From: Hoeflea_A sp965204935
GTDB taxonomy: Bacteria; Pseudomonadota; Alphaproteobacteria; Rhizobiales; Rhizobiaceae
Assembly: GCF_965204935.1 (NCBI RefSeq)
Contig: NZ_CBDBFO010000002.1
DNA length: 64,000 bases
Direction: 5' to 3' (one strand)
This document shows positions 43,202 to 51,981 of this stretch, one piece after another; within the stretch, counting starts at the first letter, position 1, and the number at the start of each line of letters is the position of its first letter. The position numbers and the translations under genes were made by a program. Below the pieces are notes generated by a model. That model saw only the letters and a list, made by a program, of their open reading frames with translations, had not been told where the DNA came from and searched no databases.

Positions 43202-43958
43202 CGAAAGGCATGCATCGTCTTTCCGTGGCAAAGCACCATGGATGCTGTCGGTCTTGGCGAGTTCTATCGAGTGTGGGTTTTGCTGCGCACAAAAGGAAAG
43301 ACGCTGGCCTCAGCCAGCGCCCCCCTGTTCAAACGTGGTCGCTAATCAGCTTTATCCGCGTCGACCGTTAGGCCTCTCGCGAACACCGGTTTAACGCCCG
43401 CGTCCGCTTGGCCGTAACCCCATCAGATGGCGTTTTCGGCCTTTACGGTCATACAGACCGGAAGGTCCGCAAACCGCTTGCTGTTATCGCACATGCATCC
43501 GCATTCACAGCGCCCTGTGTGCCTCACGGTTTTCCGGTCGGGGCGTCAGAAACGTTCCTGGCCGGGCCGTTCACAGGATGTCGGGCGATCCGATCAATTG
43601 TCTCCCAATCGGCGGTCGGGAATTGTCCGGACCCAACGCGTATATATTGCGTCGAATTTGCCGGAGCTGTCGAGTCGAAGTATTCCACAGTGGATAACTC
43701 AGGGGATAATTTCCGCCCGCCTGCCGGTATGCCCTTGATACCAATAAAGATACTGATTTCCCGAAGGCTCCTGACCGCCGGCCACGGCCGCGAGGCCCGG
43801 CCGGTTAAGCGCATCGCCGCGACATTTTCAAGGAAGAAAAGTGAAAGCTCTGCGACAGATTTCAGTCTGGTCTTTCAAATGCGATCCAACCTGAAACCGC
43901 GATTGACACGGGCCGCCCGACATGGTCACAGGAGCTTCGCCAATCAGGATTGCTTGCT
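43202..43958. other. 757-bp spacer without a supported gene
   Basis: No frame in this stretch shows protein-like sequence. A frame of 184 codons (43408-43962) runs through it but has no ribosome site, family-like segment or normal amino-acid use, and it ends inside the next gene. Seen here: a 7-bp hairpin CGCTGGC-CTCA-GCCAGCG (43302-43319), possible terminator of the oxidase gene without a U-run, and an A+T-rich patch around 43640-43760. A small RNA or a decayed gene is possible. Confidence 0.5.
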
Positions 43959-44549
43959 ATGACGGTAACAGACAGGTTGCGGCTTCGCGGTACCCAGTCC
44001 TTGCATGAGGGCTGGTCGAGCCTGAAAAGCACGACCTTTGATTTTCAGCGACGGGACGGGCGCTGGCAAACGCTGAAGCGCGACGTGTTCGATTGCGGGC
44101 ATGGCGCTACAGTGCTGCTTTACGATCTGGAGAGACGCACCGTCGTACTTGTTCGGCAATTCCGCTATGCCGCCTTTGACGCGGGACATGACGACCTGAT
44201 TATCGAAACACCGGCCGGCCTGCTGGACGATGTTGCACCGGAAGAACGCGTCCGCGTCGAAACCGAGCAGGAGACGGGATTTCGGGTTTCAGTCGTCACC
44301 AAGGTGTTTGAAGCGTTCATGAGCCCCGGCGCGGTCAATCAGAAGGTCTTCTGCTATGTTGCGCCCTATACCCCGGCGAACCGCGTATCGGATGGCGGCG
44401 GCCTGATCGATGAAGGCGAGGATATCGAGGTTCTGGAGCTGGATTTCGACGAGGCCTACGCGATGATCGGTGATGGCCGCATCCAGGACGGCAAGGCCAT
44501 CATGTTGCTGCAATATGCGGCGCTCAACCTGTTTGCGGATAAAGTCTGA
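43959..44549 (+). CDS. Nudix protein of the ADP-sugar pyrophosphatase type with a degenerate Nudix box
   Basis: 196 residues. Overall it fits the YffH/AdpP group: FDCGHGATVLLYDLERRTVVLVRQFRYAAF, then IIETPAGLLDDVAPEERVRVETEQETGF and a conserved C-terminal part. In the Nudix box the consensus Arg before the first Glu is Val and one of the E-E pair is Gln (VETEQETG where REAEEETG is usual). Loss of these ligands would weaken or change metal-dependent hydrolysis. ATG at 43959; a TTG 9 nt upstream is less likely. Confidence 0.85.
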   Translation: MTVTDRLRLRGTQSLHEGWSSLKSTTFDFQRRDGRWQTLKRDVFDCGHGATVLLYDLERRTVVLVRQFRYAAFDAGHDDLIIETPAGLLDDVAPEERVRVETEQETGFRVSVVTKVFEAFMSPGAVNQKVFCYVAPYTPANRVSDGGGLIDEGEDIEVLELDFDEAYAMIGDGRIQDGKAIMLLQYAALNLFADKV

Positions 44550-44557
44550 CGCTTCAA

Positions 44558-45529
44558 CTACGTGGTCTGATCAGCGAACCGGTCGGTTGCGAGGATCGTC
44601 TGGTGGAGGATGCCCGGCTCATTGTAGGCATGCCCTGCCCCGTCGACGATTTGCAGATCAGCCTCCGGCCAAGAGCGATGAAGATCCCAGGCCGTTCGGG
44701 CAGGTGTCACGACATCGTATCGCCCCTGAACAATGACGCCTGGGATACTCTTGATGCGGTGCGCATCGCGCAGGATCTGTGCGTCTTTGAAGAAACCCTT
44801 ATTGATGAAATAGTGGTTCTCGATCCGGGCGATGGCGAGGGCAAACTCGTCGGAGCCGTGCAATTCGCTCAGTTTCTTGTCGGGCATCAAACGGATGGTC
44901 TCGCCTTCCCAAAGGCTCCAGGCGCGGGCAGCTTCAAGTCGGGCTGCCTCATCGGTGCCTGTCAGGCGTTTGTGATAGGCGGCGATCAGGTCCCCGCGCT
45001 CCTCTTCCGGAATCGGATCTATGAATCGTTGCCACTTGTCGGGAAATAGCCAGGATGCTCCATCCTGATAGAGCCAGAGCAGTTCCGATCTCCTGGCGGT
45101 GAATATGCCGCGCAGGACGAGTTCGGATACGCGTTCCGGATAGGTCTCGGCGTAGGCGAGCGCCAGAGCGCTGCCCCATGACCCGCCGAGCACAAGCCAG
45201 CGGTCCACATCGAATTTCATGCGCAGCGATTCAATATCGTCGACGATGTGCCAGGTGGTGTTGGAATCGAGACTGGCATGCGGCGTCGAGCGGCCACAGC
45301 CGCGCTGATCAAACAAGAGAACACGGTAGCGATCCGGATCGAAGAGCCGCCTATGATCTTCCGTGCAGCCGGCACCGGGCCCGCCATGCAAGAAGATGGC
45401 AGGCTTTCCGGCAGGGTTGCCGCATAGTTCCCAATAGATCTCGTGTCCGTTGCCGACATCGAGCATCCCCGAATTGTACGGCTCGATCGGCGGATAGGCC
45501 TTGCGCAATTTCCTTACCCCCTGCTGCAT
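44558..45529 (-). CDS. pip: Proline iminopeptidase
   Basis: 323 residues of the S33 family. YPPIEPYNSGMLDVGNGHEIYWELCGNP is the typical start, followed by the oxyanion region FLHGGPGAGC and LLFDQRGCGRSTPH. The nucleophile is in LVLGGSWGSALAL, and GRYDVVTPARTAWDLHRSWPEADLQIVDGAGHAY holds Asp and His. It removes N-terminal proline from peptides. ATG at 45529; a longer frame to 45586 is possible, and neither start has a clear ribosome site. Convergent with the Nudix gene. Confidence 0.92.
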   Translation of the reverse strand: MQQGVRKLRKAYPPIEPYNSGMLDVGNGHEIYWELCGNPAGKPAIFLHGGPGAGCTEDHRRLFDPDRYRVLLFDQRGCGRSTPHASLDSNTTWHIVDDIESLRMKFDVDRWLVLGGSWGSALALAYAETYPERVSELVLRGIFTARRSELLWLYQDGASWLFPDKWQRFIDPIPEEERGDLIAAYHKRLTGTDEAARLEAARAWSLWEGETIRLMPDKKLSELHGSDEFALAIARIENHYFINKGFFKDAQILRDAHRIKSIPGVIVQGRYDVVTPARTAWDLHRSWPEADLQIVDGAGHAYNEPGILHQTILATDRFADQTT

Positions 45530-45657
45530 TCGGCTATAGCCGACGCGTTGCGAATCCCGTGCAGGACGGGATTCTACAAAACGCATATTGCAACATACTT
45601 AAAGCGCCGCCGTCACGCAAAGCGGCGGGGATGAAGTTGCTGAAAACGACTGAATTA

Positions 45658-46137
45658 TCAGCGCATTATCTCAAGAAACGCAAAGCCGCCCGCCGTCAGC
45701 GCCGCATAGGAGCCGAATATCGCAACCACCGAAGCGATCATGCAAAGGCGGCCCCATTGGGACAGAAAACGGGACCGTGCGTTGTCATGAATGAACGGTT
45801 CCTCGAAATCGACCTTCTGCTCGAAAACAGCGTTGGCGTGCAGGTATTGGCGCAGCCAGGACAGGCCAGGCACCACCACACAAAGCAGGATGGCGGCAAA
45901 AAACCATGCGAGGATGATTGCCAGATCACCGATGCTTGCGCCGATCTCGGCGTGGTTCGATGAATAGAACACAACCGCACAAGCCGAACCGACTGCCGCG
46001 GCAAGCGCAGGCGCCGCAACCGCTGACATTTCCATCAGGCCGATACGTTCCATCTGCTCCCGCAAATTGTCGCTGTGCCTTATCTGGGCGTCCTTGCCGC
46101 CCTCGAGTATCAAAGCCAGTTCGCTACCATTGGCCAC
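45658..46137 (-). CDS. Small membrane protein of unknown function
   Basis: 159 residues from a GTG at 46137 preceded by GGGAG 7 nt upstream. About three membrane helices: SAVAAPALAAAVGSACAVVF, LAIILAWFFAAILLCVVVPGL and LCMIASVVAIFGSYAALTAGG. A short soluble N-terminus (ELALILEGGKDAQIRHSDNLREQMER) and loop precede and separate them. No family recognised. It lies close to the left end of the IS66 element and seems intact. Confidence 0.6.
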   Translation of the reverse strand: MANGSELALILEGGKDAQIRHSDNLREQMERIGLMEMSAVAAPALAAAVGSACAVVFYSSNHAEIGASIGDLAIILAWFFAAILLCVVVPGLSWLRQYLHANAVFEQKVDFEEPFIHDNARSRFLSQWGRLCMIASVVAIFGSYAALTAGGFAFLEIMR

Positions 46138-46360
46138 GGTCTTACTCCCAACAATGTGTTCCCACGGCATGCCCCACAAGAACAGGGTGGCTGCCAATGT
46201 GGGCACTGATGTGGTCCGTGGCGGTCGACCGGATCAAACTTGCTTACAGTGTTAAATATTTCGGGTGTGTGACCAACCAGCCCCTTGCCAGGCAGGGTCG
46301 CCGCAACTTTGCCCGACAGCTTCAGTCCCCTTTCATCGTAGTTCGTAACTGCTCACCCCG

Positions 46361-47041
46361 TCACGCGTCTTGAGCATAGTGTGATTTGACCATATTGGCG
46401 GCATTTCCGGCCAGCGCGATCTGGATCGCGACAAGTGGATTATATCCGAGGGCACCCATGGAACTCAGGTAGCTTGATATCCGGCACCAGGCGTGTGCAT
46501 AGCGGTCTGTCCGGAAGCAGCCCGAGACTTTGATTTTGACCTTTGCCATCCTGATTTTTTGCTCGCCCGCGTTATTGGTGAAGCTGACATCGGGTTCGCT
46601 CATGAAGCGAAGCACGGAGACCTCGTGTTTCAACAGACGCTCATGCAGGTTGTGGGCATCCGACTTTGCGACCCGTCCGCGCTTACCTTCCGGTTTCGCA
46701 GGAACTTCGGGCATTTCCCCGGCACCTTGCGTCAGAATGGTCCGATACCTTTTGCGTATCTTGCGACATTCGGCCTCGCTCAACACCCCGGTCTCGCTCT
46801 TGTTGACCTTATGGCAGACCTCACGCAACACCTTCCTCATCAGGCGCGCCCAACGGTAATTGCTGGAGTCGACGACAAAGGTCAGTTCCCGAAGCAGATG
46901 CGACCCGCATAGCTGATGCTTGCACTGGCTGTATGCAAGGTAGGATGCCCAGCAATCATGGATCAACACCCCGGTGTAGACCGGAATGATGCCGAATGCC
47001 TCTATCGCTTCCTTGCCGCGCCTGGGGTGCAGGAACTTGAT
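46361..47041 (-). pseudogene. IS66 transposase, C-terminal fragment
   Basis: The frame reads KFLHPRRGKEAIEAFGIIPVYTGVLIHDCWASY, then CGSHLLRELTFVVDSSNYRWARLMRKVL and ends FTNNAGEQKIRMAKVKIKVSGCFRT ... SYLSSMGALGYNPLVAI. This is the C-terminal part of IS66 TnpC, with the catalytic Asp (HDCW) and Glu (NNAGEQKIRM) region. The 5' part of the gene lies at 48423-49217 beyond the inserted element. No ATG of its own is needed or likely. Confidence 0.9.
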
Positions 47042-47124
47042 AGTGTGGATACCCCGCCCGGAGGCATCGTAATGTGCCAGGTGCCGTTATACTGAACGTC
47101 ACAAATCAAAGGGAGAGTATCCAC

Positions 47125-48150
47125 ATGTCGGAAGTTAGCATCATCGGCGTTGATCTTGCAAAGCAGGTTTTTCAGGTCCACGGAGCCACAGCCGATGGCT
47201 CGGTTGGCTACCGCAAGAAGTTGAGCCGCGCCCAGTTCATGCCGTTTCTTGCACAGCAGCCCCGATGCATTGTCGCGATGGAGGCCTGCGCCACAGCTCA
47301 CGATTGGGGCCGCGAGATCGGTAAGTTGGGCCATGAGGTGAAGCTGATTCCACCTCAGTACGTGAAACCTTTTGTCAAAAGGCAGAAAAACGACAGGGCA
47401 GACGCTGAGGCGATCACTGAAGCTGCCTCCCGGCCGACCATGCGGTTCGTTGAGGTGAAATCCACCGAGCAGCAATCGCGCGGCATGCTGTTCCGATCAC
47501 GGCAGATGTTTGTCAGGCAGCGCACGCAGACCATCAATGCGCTGCGCGGCCATCTCGCCGAATATGGCGTGATCGGGCCGAAGAGCAAGGCGGGGATCAA
47601 GAAGTTGAGAGCCGCGCTGGACGACGATACCAATGGGCTGCCCGCCCTCGTGCGTAACACGGCCCGGATGTATGCCGAGCACATCGATCTGCTGGCGACC
47701 AGGATTTTCGATCTGACGAAGCAACTCAAGACGGAGGCGAAAGCATCCGGCACAGTGCGAAGGCTGACAACAATGCCGGGCGTCGGGTTGCAGACGGCAC
47801 TGGCAATTGAGGCCTTTGCCCCGGACATGAATTGCTTCAAACGGGGGCGTGACTTCGCAGCCTGGCTGGGTCTCGTGCCGCTTCAGCGCTCGACAGGCGG
47901 TAAGGACCGGCTCGGGAAAGTTTCGAAGATGGGTCAGAAAGACATCCGAAGCCTGTTGATCATCGGGGCGATGTCAGTGATCAATGCGGCGACGCGGTTT
48001 GGGGTTCGCAAGGGAAGCTGGCTGGCCAGAATGCTGGATCGAAAACCGAAGCTTCTGGTCGCGATCACGCTGGCCAACAGGATGGCACGGGGTATCTGGG
48101 CCATGATATCGAAACAGGAGAATTATCGGAATCCGGAGGCGGTAGCGTAA
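47125..48150 (+). CDS. IS110-family transposase (DEDD recombinase)
   Basis: 341 residues from ATG 47125. N-terminal RuvC-like domain with the acidic set in IGVDLAKQVFQVHG, IVAMEACATAHDWG and NDRADAEAITEA. C-terminal Tnp20 domain: LTTMPGVGLQTALAIEAFAPDMNCFKRGRDFAAWLGLVPLQRSTGGKDRLGKVSKMG, where the serine of QRSTGGK is the candidate nucleophile. It appears complete and potentially active. GGGAG 9-10 nt upstream of the ATG. Confidence 0.93.
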   Translation: MSEVSIIGVDLAKQVFQVHGATADGSVGYRKKLSRAQFMPFLAQQPRCIVAMEACATAHDWGREIGKLGHEVKLIPPQYVKPFVKRQKNDRADAEAITEAASRPTMRFVEVKSTEQQSRGMLFRSRQMFVRQRTQTINALRGHLAEYGVIGPKSKAGIKKLRAALDDDTNGLPALVRNTARMYAEHIDLLATRIFDLTKQLKTEAKASGTVRRLTTMPGVGLQTALAIEAFAPDMNCFKRGRDFAAWLGLVPLQRSTGGKDRLGKVSKMGQKDIRSLLIIGAMSVINAATRFGVRKGSWLARMLDRKPKLLVAITLANRMARGIWAMISKQENYRNPEAVA

Positions 48151-48422
48151 GCGCGGATCGCGCAACGCTTCGCGTCGGTGCCCGGGACGTGTGAAGAGGT
48201 CGACGAATAGCATGGGAGATTGATCGGAAAGATCCGGAGCGGGAAAACCATGTTGACCCAAAAGGCAAAATAGCTCTGGAACTTGATTTGGACCCGGTTC
48301 GCGCATCACCATACCGGCCCGCGGCTGCACAAAAAGCCGCACTGTGAGGCCTGATAAATGACCGCATCCGATCACACGCTCACATCACCGTTCGAAAATC
48401 GCTTGACACCGGGGTATCCATA
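48151..48422 (+). other. IS110/IS1111 3' noncoding end, candidate bridge-RNA region
   Basis: About 270 nt without a protein-like frame. IS110-family elements encode a structured bridge RNA in their noncoding end; in the IS1111 group it lies 3' of the transposase, which fits the long right end here. Short self-complementary patches are visible (for example GATCGGAAAGATC at about 48223-48235 and GCGGCTGCACAAAAAGCCGC at about 48322-48341), but no full fold was worked out. Confidence 0.45.
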
Positions 48423-49217
48423 AATGAGGGTCAGGGAGTCATCGGTCAGCACATGCAGCCACTGGTTTTTGCTGTCGACCCTGAAACCGGTCTCATCGGC
48501 ATGCAGGGCCGGGCGGGTCAGAAGATGTGCGGCGGCAGCCGTTTCCCAGGGTTCAAGCGCCTCGTGCAGTCGCTGGATGTAGCCCAGGCAGGTGGCCTGC
48601 GACATCCTGACGCCAGAGATGGCCCGCACCAGTTCGACGGCGCGGCGCAAAGACAGCATCTGGGCAATCAGCAGGTTGATCACGAAGGCCTGAAAGCCAA
48701 CGCCATATTGCAAAGGCCCCGGCATGTTTTCAGGGAAACGCCCCTTGGTTCGGGTGCGGCATTTGGGGCAGTCCCTGGTTTCTGCGACGACCTTTTTCTC
48801 GACAACCTCGAACATGATATCGAGATGGATGCGTTCCTCGCGCGCCGAGGGTTCGACGTCTGAGAGATCAGCCCCGCAACTGTCACAAACCTGGACGGTG
48901 GAGGTTTCCCCGACGGTGACCTTGCGAAGGTTTTCGCCCGTCATCCAGTTCGGCGCCACACCCTTGCCGGAAGCCTTTTTGCTCCGTTTCCCGGTGTTGT
49001 CCTTATCCGTCTGCGACGGCGCAATACTGGAGTTCTTGCCGGTCTTCCTGGTCGTCTTTTCCAGAAAGATGGCGATCAGGATGCCCAGCAAGCTGCACAA
49101 CACGCCAATAACCGCATCGACGTCATCTGAAATCCTGCCCGCTTTGCGCAGCGCGGCAATGCGCGCCCTGGCAGCATCGAACTCTTCACGCAGGGAAGTG
49201 CCATTCACGCTTGCCAT
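48423..49217 (-). pseudogene. IS66 transposase, N-terminal fragment
   Basis: Starts MASVNGTSLREEFDAARARIAALRK and includes a basic stretch, the zinc-finger-like VCDSCGADLSDVEP and CPKCRTRTKGRFP, then FVINLLIAQMLSLRRAVELV and HADETGFRVDSKNQWLHVLTDDSLTL, where the IS110-type element interrupts. The open frame runs on into the inserted DNA to a stop at 48372. Joined with 46361-47041 it gives a normal IS66 TnpC. The 277 nt between 49217 and the right inverted repeat hold no gene. Confidence 0.88.
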
Positions 49218-49486
49218 CAGTCCGCCCGCGATGCCATGGACATCAGGCCATGCGGTGGCCGCATCGCCTTTTCAGGCTTCCAAATGCAGCGAGTAGCCTT
49301 GACTGAAAGACCACCCCAATGCGGCTTTTCCCAAATCAATCGAACACGTGTCATAACCCGATAGAATCACGAAAATCGCAATGAGGGGATCGTTAATAGC
49401 CGATTCAAATCGTCGCACCACTCCGAGGCCAAAAAGGCATCTCGATTGAGCTAGTGGGTCTGAAACCGCCGTTGAATCTCGGGGAC

Positions 49487-49783
49487 TTAAAGTGGGGGTG
49501 AGCAGTTACCCGTGATCGTTAAAGAGTCCCCGCCTGCCTTGAAGAAATCTTCGTCCTGCGAAAAGTCTGGACTCCCGAGTGCGTCGCGGAAGGCCAACAA
49601 TATATGTTCCGCGATTGTATCCTCTTCTAATCGCTCACCTTCTTTAGAAGGTGAGGCAGACAGAGGATCCGAGCCCTGATTTGGCGTTCCAGCAATATCA
49701 GATCGCTCACCTACCCTGGGTCGCAGGCGTGTTCGAGCCATTATCTGCCGGAACAAACTAATCTGGATTCCTCTTACGCGCAT
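49487..49783 (-). pseudogene. Acyl/peptidyl carrier protein cut off by IS66
   Basis: The frame reads ERLEEDTIAEHILLAFRDALGSPDFSQDEDFFKAGGDSLTIT and then seven codons of IS66 end sequence and a stop. DFFKAGGDSL is the phosphopantetheine attachment site, so the protein was an ACP/PCP or a longer enzyme starting with such a domain. The IS entered three codons after the site serine, removing the later helices, so it cannot fold as a carrier. The N-terminal 55 residues (charged, Arg/Pro-rich) are not recognised. The upstream AMP-ligase (stop 15 nt before) would load it. Confidence 0.85.
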
Positions 49784-49797
49784 CGACTTACAATCAT

Positions 49798-51342
49798 TTA
49801 TTGGACATTTTGGACTGGATCAGAATCTGAATATCGTGCTGCAAGATCGCTACGCGATACCTTTCCGTTCTTATTCACCGGTATATCCGACACTGATATC
49901 AGCCGTTCCGGCAGCCCCCAACCGGAAATCAAATCCGCGGTGGCTGATTTGATCGCGTCGGAACTCCGGACCGTTCCGTCGCGCAATTTCACGATCGCCC
50001 AGACCTTGTGGCCGTAATTCTTGTCGGGCAGCCCGAACACGACAGCGCGCTCAACATCCGCGTCTGTTTCCAACGCAAGTTCGATTATCCTTGGATCGAT
50101 TTTTTCGCCACCGCGATTAATCACGTCATCGACACGTCCAGCAAGATGAAGCACGCCATGATCATCCAGGAACCCCCGGTCACCGGTGGGAAGCCTTCCC
50201 ATTGCATCCAGTCTGGTTTCCTCCTTTGTCCCGACGATCGCGTTGAAAAGTCCGCCGCTGAGTGCAACCCGACCAACCTGCCCGGCCGGCAGGGAACCAC
50301 CGTTGTCATCAAGGATAGAAACCCGCCAGGGTGAAACGACACGCCCGGCAGCACCCGCCGGAAGTTCGTCCTCGGGCAATGAGACGGCCACCTGCGGCGA
50401 CGTTTCGGTCATACCGTAATTTGTTGCAAGGTCGGCGCCGAATGCGTCAAAAACATCTCGGCCGAGGCTTGCCGGGATCGCCTCCCCGGTACTGTGAATC
50501 CGTTTCAGGACCCCATTCCCGGGTCGCCAGTCAGCGGCCTTTGCGTCCGCGATGAACCGCTTCAAGATGGAAGGGGTAGAAGCAAAGCAGGTCGGTCGGA
50601 CATTTTCGCACCACCTCCGCACATCTTTGAAACGATAGCCGGGAGCGACACCAACGGATCCACCCATCCTCAGCATGGGCAAAGAAGACCGGACATAGGC
50701 AAACAGATAGGTAAAGGGCATGACACAAAGAGACCGCGTACCCGGGCCATATTTGTTCAAGCGACCATGCGTGGCGATGTTCAGGTCGAGACTGCGTTGC
50801 GTGATCGCGACAATTTTGGAATCACCCGTTGTCCCCGAAGTCGCGATGTAGAGCGCTGGATCATCGGTTGACAATTTTTCCCTGGGCATTACCGGCCGCT
50901 GACGCTGAACCGTCAGCGATACCTGACCAAACACCCGCGGCCGAAGATCCACGGCTCCGTACGGAAGTCCTCGCTCTTCGGCCACTCGCCAAGGCGTAGA
51001 AGCCGGACGAACTGTACCGATAACTGCATTTGCTCCAGATCTTTCAAGAAGCGAAACAAACGGCTCGTCCGATATCGTGTGCTGAACCGGCAATACCGCT
51101 GATACCTGCATCAGGGCAAGCAAGAGGATCAAAGTCTCGGCACTGTCCGGCAGTGCCACAGCTGTAACGGTGCCCGGACCGAAGCCGGATTCTGCAAGCA
51201 GCGCGGCTAGTTCTGCCACACGCTTGTTGAGAGTTGCAAAGTCCAGGGCGCTTTGTCCATCAATGGACAAAAGCGCGGGTCCAACCCCATTTATCCGGGC
51301 CTGTTCCTCTAGCCACGCTGATATGGATAGTTCGTTTCCCAT
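49798..51342 (-). CDS. AMP-dependent acyl/aryl-CoA ligase or stand-alone adenylation enzyme
   Basis: 514 residues, complete ANL-superfamily enzyme. P-loop-like A3 motif: YIATSGTTGDSKIVAIT. A5: NYGMTETSPQVAVSLPEDELPAGAAGRVV. A7: GRLPTGDRGFLDDHGVLHLAGRVDD. A10: VNKNGKVSRSDL with the catalytic Lys. It activates a carboxylic acid with ATP. The carrier-protein gene just downstream suggests loading onto a pantetheine arm in place of CoA, as in small polyketide, lipid-tail or amino-acid-modifying clusters. The partner has been destroyed by IS66. Codon use seems a little less G+C-biased than in the neighbours. Confidence 0.9.
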   Translation of the reverse strand: MGNELSISAWLEEQARINGVGPALLSIDGQSALDFATLNKRVAELAALLAESGFGPGTVTAVALPDSAETLILLLALMQVSAVLPVQHTISDEPFVSLLERSGANAVIGTVRPASTPWRVAEERGLPYGAVDLRPRVFGQVSLTVQRQRPVMPREKLSTDDPALYIATSGTTGDSKIVAITQRSLDLNIATHGRLNKYGPGTRSLCVMPFTYLFAYVRSSLPMLRMGGSVGVAPGYRFKDVRRWCENVRPTCFASTPSILKRFIADAKAADWRPGNGVLKRIHSTGEAIPASLGRDVFDAFGADLATNYGMTETSPQVAVSLPEDELPAGAAGRVVSPWRVSILDDNGGSLPAGQVGRVALSGGLFNAIVGTKEETRLDAMGRLPTGDRGFLDDHGVLHLAGRVDDVINRGGEKIDPRIIELALETDADVERAVVFGLPDKNYGHKVWAIVKLRDGTVRSSDAIKSATADLISGWGLPERLISVSDIPVNKNGKVSRSDLAARYSDSDPVQNVQ

Positions 51343-51516
51343 GGCGGCACCTTATACAACCGTCTCCGGATGAGAAGCCAGCCCCGTTCGACCCGTTCTT
51401 GAGGCGCGTAAGACATCAGTCGACATCAGATGGAAAGGCAAATCGATGCGCGAAACAGCTGACAATCGACCATGAAATTCGCCAAGCAATCGGACAGTGA
51501 AAAACCTTGGCAGGCC

Positions 51517-51960
51517 TCAGACCGCATTCAGACGAACGATCCGCCAGTTGAGCAATGCGGCAAAACTGACCCACAACAAATACGGGACAAACAACACAGC
51601 GGCGGCTTGCGACAACGGCCAACTGGCGAAGATGAAAGCGATGATTGCCAGCCAAAGCAGGATGATATCGGCAAGCGCCGCACGCATCAGATGCCGCCCG
51701 AAAAACAGCCAGGACCAAGCGGCATTGATGCACAATTGCACCGTCCAGATCACCAGCGCCAAAGAGAGACCGCCACCGCGCCAGACGAACCAGCCAGCGA
51801 TCGCGATCATGAGATAGAGCACTCCCCAAGCAACCGGAAACAGCCAATTCGGCGGTGTCCAGGCGGGCTTTTGTAACTGTGCATACCATTCACCGGGTTG
51901 AAATCGGGAACCTGACCAGGCCGCAGCGGCGACGAGGAGCAGAAATACAACAAGGGCCAT
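51517..51960 (-). CDS. tspO: TspO/MBR family protein
   Basis: 147 residues, five membrane helices. Signature residues: WYAQLQKPAWTPPNWLFPVAWGVLYLMIAIAGWFVWR near the start, CINAAWSWLFFGRHLMRAALADIILLWLAI, and the end PYLLWVSFAALLNWRIVRLN. TspO binds porphyrins and affects tetrapyrrole metabolism and stress responses in alphaproteobacteria. GGGGAATC upstream of the ATG. 21 nt from the cupin gene upstream, likely one operon. Confidence 0.93.
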   Translation of the reverse strand: MALVVFLLLVAAAAWSGSRFQPGEWYAQLQKPAWTPPNWLFPVAWGVLYLMIAIAGWFVWRGGGLSLALVIWTVQLCINAAWSWLFFGRHLMRAALADIILLWLAIIAFIFASWPLSQAAAVLFVPYLLWVSFAALLNWRIVRLNAV

Positions 51961-51981
51961 TTCGATTCCCCCAAGCTGCCG

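Larger units (their letters stand above)
47042..48422 (+). mobile_element. IS110-family element (IS1111-like) inside IS66
   Basis: The ends are taken from the break in the IS66 frame and from a short inverted repeat TGGATACCCCG near 47046-47056 whose complement lies near 48410-48420. About 1.38 kb with one transposase gene. The noncoding part is short at the 5' side (about 80 nt) and long at the 3' side (about 270 nt), as in the IS1111 subgroup. Boundaries may be off by a few bases. Confidence 0.8.
46345..49509 (-). mobile_element. IS66-family insertion sequence, interrupted by IS110-type element
   Basis: Terminal inverted repeats are GTAACTGCTCACCCC (46345-46359) and its complement (49495-49509), 15 bp, with the GTAA start common in IS66 ends. 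Between them lies one tnpC-type transposase gene on the minus strand, cut in two by the IS110-type element. tnpA and tnpB are not seen, so it looks like the ISBst12-type subgroup. No 8-bp target duplication is present: the left flank ends CGTAGTTC and the right flank begins CCGTGATC. This suggests a deletion or rearrangement after insertion. Confidence 0.88.

Noticed and set aside
43680..43710. DnaA-box-like TTATCCACT and nearby GGATAA
   Set aside because: A single imperfect box without DnaA, ParA or repeat clusters nearby does not make an origin.
43408..43962. A 184-codon frame before the Nudix gene
   Set aside because: No ribosome site, no family-like segment, and it overlaps the Nudix start; treated as a chance frame in the gene-free spacer.
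46337..49517. Possible 8-bp target duplication of the IS66 element
   Set aside because: CGTAGTTC on the left and CCGTGATC on the right do not match well enough; no duplication is claimed.
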